Shown: one piece after another, positions 6,709-9,996 of the stretch
Layout of the letters: every line of letters begins with the position of its first letter
Position numbering within the stretch: position 1 is the stretch's first letter
Assembly: GCA_944391275.1 (NCBI GenBank)
Contig: CALXSZ010000182.1
Coordinates: 1 to 9,996 of the forward strand
DNA: 9,996 nucleotides
Reading direction: 5' to 3'
Source: an uncultured Syntrophomonadaceae bacterium
GTDB taxonomy: Bacteria; Bacillota; Syntrophomonadia; Syntrophomonadales; Syntrophomonadaceae
Program-made: the position numbers and the translations under genes
Notes under the pieces: model-generated
What the model was told of the DNA's origin: nothing
The model's input: only the letters and a program-made list of their open reading frames with translations
Databases searched by the model: none

Positions 6709-6961
6709 CGTAAACAAATTTAATCGTTATCGGCTATGACGAAAATACGACGAGGAAAATCCCTGGAGCACAGAGAGTCGGGTAAGGTGCGAGCCGGCGT
6801 CTATATTTTCCGGAGTTATCATTTTATCAGCTGTAAACAGAACGACCGTAAGGTTTAGTAAGGGAAACCGGACACAAAAGTTCGTTAAAAAATGGCGCGA
6901 TCAACAGTTGTCGTGACAAAGCGGCTGAATAATACATGTGTGAAAAAATGTATTCAGCAAT

Positions 6962-6994
6962 CAGGGTGGTACCGCGGGAACCATCTCGTCCCTG
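6962..6994 (+). promoter_or_regulatory. T-box antiterminator
   Basis: CAGGG at 6962-6966 pairs with CCCTG at 6990-6994, leaving the TGGTACC bulge that contacts the tRNA acceptor end. The inner helix is GCGGGA (6974-6979) with TCTCGT (6984-6989). This uses bases needed for the left arm of the terminator, so the two structures exclude each other. Confidence 0.85.
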
Positions 6995-7020
6995 GAGAAG
7001 GATGAGATGGTTCTTTTTTT
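6978..7020 (+). terminator. T-box terminator
   Basis: GAACCATCTCGTCC (6978-6991) pairs with GGATGAGATGGTTC (7000-7013), 14 pairs including one G-U, with an eight-base loop, followed by seven T at 7014-7020. It forms when the tRNA is charged. It may also terminate read-through from the upstream isomerase gene. Confidence 0.93.
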
Positions 7021-7044
7021 ATGCTTGCAAAAAGGAGGTGCAAT

Positions 7045-7713
7045 ATGCTCTTAACAACCATATTTTCTGGTGGTTTTGGCAGTGGAAAATCTGAAATAGC
7101 CTTGAATTATGTTCGTTTCTTGAAACAATCCCAATCATCTGTCATCCTAGCTGATTTGGATTTAGTTAATCCGTATTTTGCTTCCCGAGATCAGCGGGAT
7201 TTGTTAGAGAGGGAGGGCATTCAGGTAGCTGCTCCGTTTGGTTCTCTTCGGTTCAGTGATGTTCCAGCGCTTCCTGTGGATATTATCAAGTTGTTATATG
7301 GGAAGGTTCCTATGGTAATTGATTTGGCGGGCGATGAAGCCGGGGCGACTGTTTTTGGATCTCTGCAAGAAAAGGTTAAACAGCGGGGCGAATATGAGAT
7401 GCTCCTGGTTGTGAATCCTTACCGGCCTTTTGCGGAGAATCTTCCGAATATGCGGGAAATGTTGAACATTTTAGAGCAATCGGCTCGGACGTCCTTTACA
7501 GGCATTGTTAGTAATCCGAACTTGATTGAGGATACGACGACGGATGTTATTCTAGAAGGACACGCGCTCGTAAAAGAATATGCACGATCCTTTCAATTGC
7601 CGATTCGGATGGTTACAGTGGAGCAATCTTTTGTTACGCAAGTCGCGGGGAAAATACAGGAAAAAATTTTTCCGATACGCCCGTTATTAAGGCCAGATTA
7701 TCTGAAAAAATAA
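7045..7713 (+). CDS. P-loop ATPase of unknown role, first gene of the VOR operon
   Basis: I do not recognise a characterised relative. The 222-residue protein starts at ATG 7045, five bases after AAAGGAGGTG at 7031-7040; an in-frame ATG at 7021 has no ribosome binding site and abuts the terminator, so it is rejected. Residues 9-16, GGFGSGKS, are a Walker A motif on a first strand TTIFSGGFG. VILADLDLVNPYF (33-45) resembles the switch region that follows strand 2 in MinD/ParA/CobQ-type proteins, and MVIDLAGDEAG (90-100) is a Walker B-like element. No cysteine-rich site is seen, which argues against an Mrp-type Fe-S carrier, and there is no membrane segment. Standing first behind the T-box, 62 bases before the ferredoxin gene, it is expressed with the oxidoreductase, so a role in its assembly, activation or regulation is plausible but inferred. 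Confidence 0.85.
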   Translation: MLLTTIFSGGFGSGKSEIALNYVRFLKQSQSSVILADLDLVNPYFASRDQRDLLEREGIQVAAPFGSLRFSDVPALPVDIIKLLYGKVPMVIDLAGDEAGATVFGSLQEKVKQRGEYEMLLVVNPYRPFAENLPNMREMLNILEQSARTSFTGIVSNPNLIEDTTTDVILEGHALVKEYARSFQLPIRMVTVEQSFVTQVAGKIQEKIFPIRPLLRPDYLKK

Positions 7714-7728
7714 GAGTTTATATAGATG

Positions 7729-7744
7729 CATCCTCATTCGGATG
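7729..7744 (+). other. Small hairpin between the ATPase and ferredoxin genes
   Basis: CATCC (7729-7733) and GGATG (7740-7744) form a five-pair stem with a six-base loop, without a T-tract. It is no terminator; at most it affects mRNA stability or translation of the ferredoxin gene, whose Shine-Dalgarno sequence begins eight bases later. Confidence 0.35.
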
Positions 7745-7775
7745 AAGCGTCAAAAAGGAGGAAAAAATCAAGAAC

Positions 7776-7994
7776 ATGACAGTTAAAGGAAGAGTGCTAT
7801 TTGATAGTGAACGGTGTAAAGCCTGTGGGATTTGCATAGCGTTTTGTCCGAATGAAGTATTGGCGCTGGATGAAAGCCATATCAATGGACAGGGATATAC
7901 GCCGGCTTATGCCCAAAAACCAGAAGCCTGTATTGGATGTAAAATATGTGCCATGATGTGTCCGGATATGGCCATCATTGTAGAAAGGGCGTGA
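7776..7994 (+). CDS. vorD: 2-oxoacid:ferredoxin oxidoreductase, ferredoxin (delta) subunit
   Basis: This 72-residue protein carries two 4Fe-4S clusters and passes electrons between the catalytic site of the oxidoreductase and external ferredoxin. The two motifs are CKACGICIAFCP (C14, C17, C20, C24) and CIGCKICAMMCP (C52, C55, C58, C62), separated by a 27-residue loop, as in the delta subunits of VOR and KOR enzymes. No cluster ligand is missing. Its stop lies six bases before the next gene. AAAAAGGAGG at 7752-7761 is 14 bases from ATG, unusually far; an in-frame ATC at 7767 sits five bases from it, so a non-standard start cannot be excluded but is unlikely. The symbol follows the assignment of the neighbouring catalytic subunits; korD is the alternative. 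Confidence 0.9.
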   Translation: MTVKGRVLFDSERCKACGICIAFCPNEVLALDESHINGQGYTPAYAQKPEACIGCKICAMMCPDMAIIVERA

Positions 7995-7999
7995 GAAAA

Positions 8000-9073
8000 G
8001 TGGAAAAGCGATTAATGAAAGGAAATGAAGCATTGGCTGAAGGCGCTATTCGCGCAGGATGCCGGGGATTTTTTGGATATCCGATTACGCCCTCTAGTGA
8101 AATTGCCGAATATATGGCGCGCGAACTGCCTAAAGTAGGCGGGGTTTTCTTACAAGGAGAAAGTGAAGTGGCTTCCATTAACATGGTGTACGGGGCGGCG
8201 GCCACGGGAAAACGAGTGATGACGGCTTCTTCCAGCCCAGGAATTAGTTTGAAACAAGAAGGTCTTTCCTATATTGCCAAAGCCGAACTTCCTTGTCTCA
8301 TTGTGAACATCTCACGCGGCGGGCCTGGGTTAGGAGCGATCCAGGCTGGACAATCCGACTACTTTCAGGCCACGAAGGGCGGCGGCCACGGCGATTATCA
8401 TTTGATTGTATTAGCGCCGTCTTCCGTGCAGGAAATGATGGATTTTACGATGGAGTCCTTTGAATTGGCCGAAAAATATCGCATTCCGGTTATGGTGATG
8501 GCGGACGGGACGATGGGCCAGATGATGGAACCGATTATTATGCGGGAGACGGTCGAAGAAATTCCAGTCAAACCGTGGGCGTTGACCGGATGCAAGGGAA
8601 GAGAAAAAAATGTAATTGACACGTTTCATTCCTCCGGAGAAGAGCTGGAAAAATATGATCAGATACTTGCACGAAAGCATCAAGTGATTTCGGATTCTGA
8701 AAAAAGAGGCGAAGCCTATCAGACAGAAGATGCGGAAATTGTGGTTGTAGCTTTTGGTTTAATGGCGCGTATTGTGAAAAAGTCGGTGGACTTAGCCAGA
8801 AAACAGGGAATCAAAGCGGGGATGTTTCGCCCCATAACCCTTTGGCCATTTCCCTATGAGATGTTGGATGAAGCATCTCATGCAGCGCAGCAAATATTAA
8901 GCGTTGAACTCAATCAGGGACAAATGGTCGAAGACGTCAAACTGGCGGTGAATGGACGGGTCCCGGTCAGTTTTTATGGAAGAATCTCCGTCCTTCCAAG
9001 TCCAGAAGAAATTTTACAGCAAATCGTTGCTTTCGTTAGAAAGGAGAAAGGATCATATGCAAACGGTATTTGA
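8000..9073 (+). CDS. vorB: 2-oxoacid:ferredoxin oxidoreductase, VorB (alpha) subunit, GTG start
   Basis: VorB is the pyrimidine-side subunit of a TPP-dependent enzyme that interconverts a 2-oxoacid plus CoA with acyl-CoA, CO2 and reduced ferredoxin. The 357 residues match the roughly 350 of annotated VorB proteins. Conserved stretches include LMKGNEALAEGAIRAG near the N-terminus, FFGYPITPSSEI (24-35), SSSPGISLKQEG, and GGPGLGAIQAGQSDYFQATK, which lines the active site. A C-terminal domain with FRPITLWPFP follows. These agree best with enzymes labelled 3-methyl-2-oxobutanoate dehydrogenase VorB; 2-oxoglutarate (KorA) enzymes are close relatives and cannot be excluded by sequence alone. The T-box points to a branched-chain substrate. 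The start is GTG at 8000, about ten bases after AGAAAGGG at 7982-7989; ATG at 8015 lacks a binding site and would cut conserved residues. Its 3' end overlaps the next gene by 17 bases. Confidence 0.92.
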   Translation: MEKRLMKGNEALAEGAIRAGCRGFFGYPITPSSEIAEYMARELPKVGGVFLQGESEVASINMVYGAAATGKRVMTASSSPGISLKQEGLSYIAKAELPCLIVNISRGGPGLGAIQAGQSDYFQATKGGGHGDYHLIVLAPSSVQEMMDFTMESFELAEKYRIPVMVMADGTMGQMMEPIIMRETVEEIPVKPWALTGCKGREKNVIDTFHSSGEELEKYDQILARKHQVISDSEKRGEAYQTEDAEIVVVAFGLMARIVKKSVDLARKQGIKAGMFRPITLWPFPYEMLDEASHAAQQILSVELNQGQMVEDVKLAVNGRVPVSFYGRISVLPSPEEILQQIVAFVRKEKGSYANGI

Positions 9074-9797
9074 AAGACCGAAAAGTTTGACGGATCATCC
9101 TTTCCATTATTGCCCTGGATGTTCACATGGGGTTGTACACCGTCTGGTCGCGGAGTGTATTGACGAACTGGGGTTGAGGGAAAATACGATCGGCGTCTAC
9201 GCAGTAGGATGCGTGGTACTGGGACATCGTTATTTCAATATGGATTGTATTGGGGCGGCCCATGGGCGCGCGCCCGCGACCGCGACCGGAATTAAGCGGA
9301 TGGATCCGGAAAAAACCGTTTTTACGTATCAGGGGGATGGGGACTTAGCAGCGATTGGGATGGCGGAGATTGTGCATGCTTCCGCCCGCGGAGAAAATAT
9401 TACCGTTGTTTTTGTCAATAATGGAATTTATGGAATGACGGGAGGACAAATTGCTCCTACCACATTGTTGGGAGAGATAACGACTACCTCGCCTTATGGC
9501 CGGAAAGCTTCGGTGGAGGGATATCCTATTAAGGTTGCGGAATTATTAGCGCAAAATGAAGGATCCGCTTATATTGCCCGGACTTCTGTTAGTAGTCCGG
9601 CAGGAGTGATACAGACGAAAAAGGCCATAAAGAAAGCTTTCCAAGTCCAACAGAAAAAATTAGGGTTTTCTTTAGTCGAAGTATTAGCCGCTTGTCCAAC
9701 CAATTGGGGAAGAGCGCCCGTTGAAGCGCTCAAATGGCTGGATGAAAATATGGCGGTTTATTATCCGGTTGGAGAGATTAAAGTCAAGGAGGCATAA
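9057..9797 (+). CDS. vorA: 2-oxoacid:ferredoxin oxidoreductase, TPP-binding (beta) subunit
   Basis: This 246-residue subunit binds thiamine pyrophosphate and completes the catalytic site with VorB. YCPGCSHGVVHRL (residues 18-30) is the N-terminal signature. The TPP motif begins with GDGD at residues 93-96 and ends with NN at 121-122, followed by IYGMTGGQIAPTT, the usual continuation in this family. Length fits the short beta subunits of VOR and KOR enzymes. The ATG at 9057 lies ten bases after GGAG at 9043-9046, inside the end of vorB; the 17-base overlap suggests translational coupling and a fixed subunit ratio. In-frame codons upstream, back to 8952, lie within vorB and are rejected as starts. 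The stop at 9795-9797 is two bases before the gamma gene. If the enzyme used 2-oxoglutarate the symbol would be korB. Confidence 0.92.
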   Translation: MQTVFERPKSLTDHPFHYCPGCSHGVVHRLVAECIDELGLRENTIGVYAVGCVVLGHRYFNMDCIGAAHGRAPATATGIKRMDPEKTVFTYQGDGDLAAIGMAEIVHASARGENITVVFVNNGIYGMTGGQIAPTTLLGEITTTSPYGRKASVEGYPIKVAELLAQNEGSAYIARTSVSSPAGVIQTKKAIKKAFQVQQKKLGFSLVEVLAACPTNWGRAPVEALKWLDENMAVYYPVGEIKVKEA

Positions 9798-9799
9798 TC

Positions 9800-9996
9800 A
9801 TGGAGGAACAAATTTTATTTGCAGGTTTTGGGGGACAGGGAGTTTTATCCATGTCCAAATTTGTGGCGGAATCTTGTATGAGCGCAGGTAAAAATGTTGC
9901 CTGGGTGCCTTCTTATGGACCGGAGATGCGCGGGGGAACGTGCAATTGTATGGTAACGGTTTCGGATCGGGAAATTGCTTCGCCTATTACAAGTAA
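9800..9996 (+). CDS. vorC: 2-oxoacid:ferredoxin oxidoreductase, gamma subunit (3' end outside window)
   Basis: The first 65 codons of a gamma subunit are visible and the frame stays open to the window end. The sequence begins MEEQILFAGFGGQGVLSMS, the glycine-rich start typical of gamma subunits, and continues with VAWVPSYGPEMRGGTCNCMV, the conserved SYGPEMRGG element, then VSDREIASPI. The full protein should be about 180-190 residues. AAGGAGG at 9786-9792 is seven bases from ATG, and only two bases separate it from the previous stop, so it is in the same operon. It completes a four-subunit enzyme of delta, alpha, beta and gamma parts. Confidence 0.92.
   Translation, partial: MEEQILFAGFGGQGVLSMSKFVAESCMSAGKNVAWVPSYGPEMRGGTCNCMVTVSDREIASPITS

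Larger units (their letters stand above)
6714..7020 (+). ncRNA. T-box riboswitch, branched-chain specifier (Ile favoured)
   Basis: T-box leaders bind a specific tRNA: the anticodon reads the specifier in stem I, and an uncharged 3' end stabilises an antiterminator. Stem I has the AG-bulge AGAGAG (6772-6777) and a distal helix TCGG (6778-6781) with CCGG (6794-6797). Below, GGAAAAT (6754-6760) pairs with ATTTTCC (6805-6811), and AAAAT (6742-6746) with ATTTT (6821-6825). They frame an internal loop whose 3' side is GGAGTTATC, followed by a purine. The likely specifier is ATC (Ile) at 6818-6820; GTT (Val) or TTA (Leu) are other registers. A stem III hairpin spans about 6924-6958. The T-box AGGGTGGTACCGCG is at 6963-6976; its TGGT bulge demands a tRNA with discriminator A, which fits Ile, Val and Leu and argues against Gly, Thr or Ser. 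It precedes a VOR operon, not a synthetase. Confidence 0.95.

Noticed and set aside
7021..7044. ATG at 7021 as the start of the P-loop ATPase
   Set aside because: It directly follows the terminator T-run with no Shine-Dalgarno sequence; AAAGGAGGTG lies between it and the ATG at 7045.
7946..7999. vorB extended upstream to an ATG at 7946
   Set aside because: The extension lies inside the ferredoxin gene, has no binding site and encodes nothing like VorB; GTG at 8000 fits.
8952..9056. TPP-binding subunit extended upstream to 8952
   Set aside because: It overlaps conserved vorB coding sequence, and ATG at 9057 has a good ribosome binding site and the family's normal N-terminus.

Overview
The window reads as a piece of chromosome from an anaerobic, probably endospore-forming low-to-moderate GC Firmicute (Clostridia or Negativicutes). 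The reasons are: the ytxC-thrS-infC-rpmI-rplT gene order typical of that phylum, a YtxC sporulation-family protein, strong GGAGG ribosome binding sites, an AUU start on infC, an L20-type leader, a T-box leader, and two enzyme systems of strict anaerobes (a 2-hydroxyacyl-CoA dehydratase activase relative and a 2-oxoacid:ferredoxin oxidoreductase). All supported genes lie on the + strand. The exact genus cannot be told from the sequence alone.

Bases 1-1263 hold the C-terminal part of a large activase-family protein whose start is outside the window. After a 120-base gap comes ytxC (1384-2325), closed by a hairpin. thrS (2513-4420) has its own sigma-A-type promoter and a short leader. A second strong promoter (4446-4474) drives infC-rpmI-rplT (4638-5789) through a leader of about 155 bases that ends in an intrinsic terminator, the arrangement of the ribosomal protein L20 autoregulatory leader. 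infC starts with ATT. A strong terminator follows rplT. Then come a small GIY-YIG protein (5862-6113) and a cyclophilin-type peptidyl-prolyl isomerase (6193-6672).

From 6680 onward lies the most interesting part. A near-consensus promoter is followed by a complete T-box riboswitch (about 6714-7020) with stem I, the T-box sequence, an antiterminator and a competing terminator. It controls not a tRNA synthetase but an operon: an unrecognised P-loop ATPase (7045-7713), a two-cluster 4Fe-4S ferredoxin subunit (7776-7994), and the VorB-like, TPP-binding and gamma subunits of a 2-oxoacid:ferredoxin oxidoreductase (8000-9073, 9057-9797 and 9800 to beyond the window end). The specifier region reads GTTATC, and the plausible registers are Ile (ATC, favoured), Val (GTT) or Leu (TTA), all branched-chain.

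Together this suggests that an uncharged branched-chain tRNA switches on a branched-chain 2-oxoacid ferredoxin oxidoreductase. Because T-boxes turn genes on during amino-acid starvation, the enzyme may work in the reductive, biosynthetic direction, carboxylating branched acyl-CoA to the 2-oxoacid. The ATPase at the head of the operon is the unexplained component. No mobile element, CRISPR array, tRNA or rRNA gene was seen.
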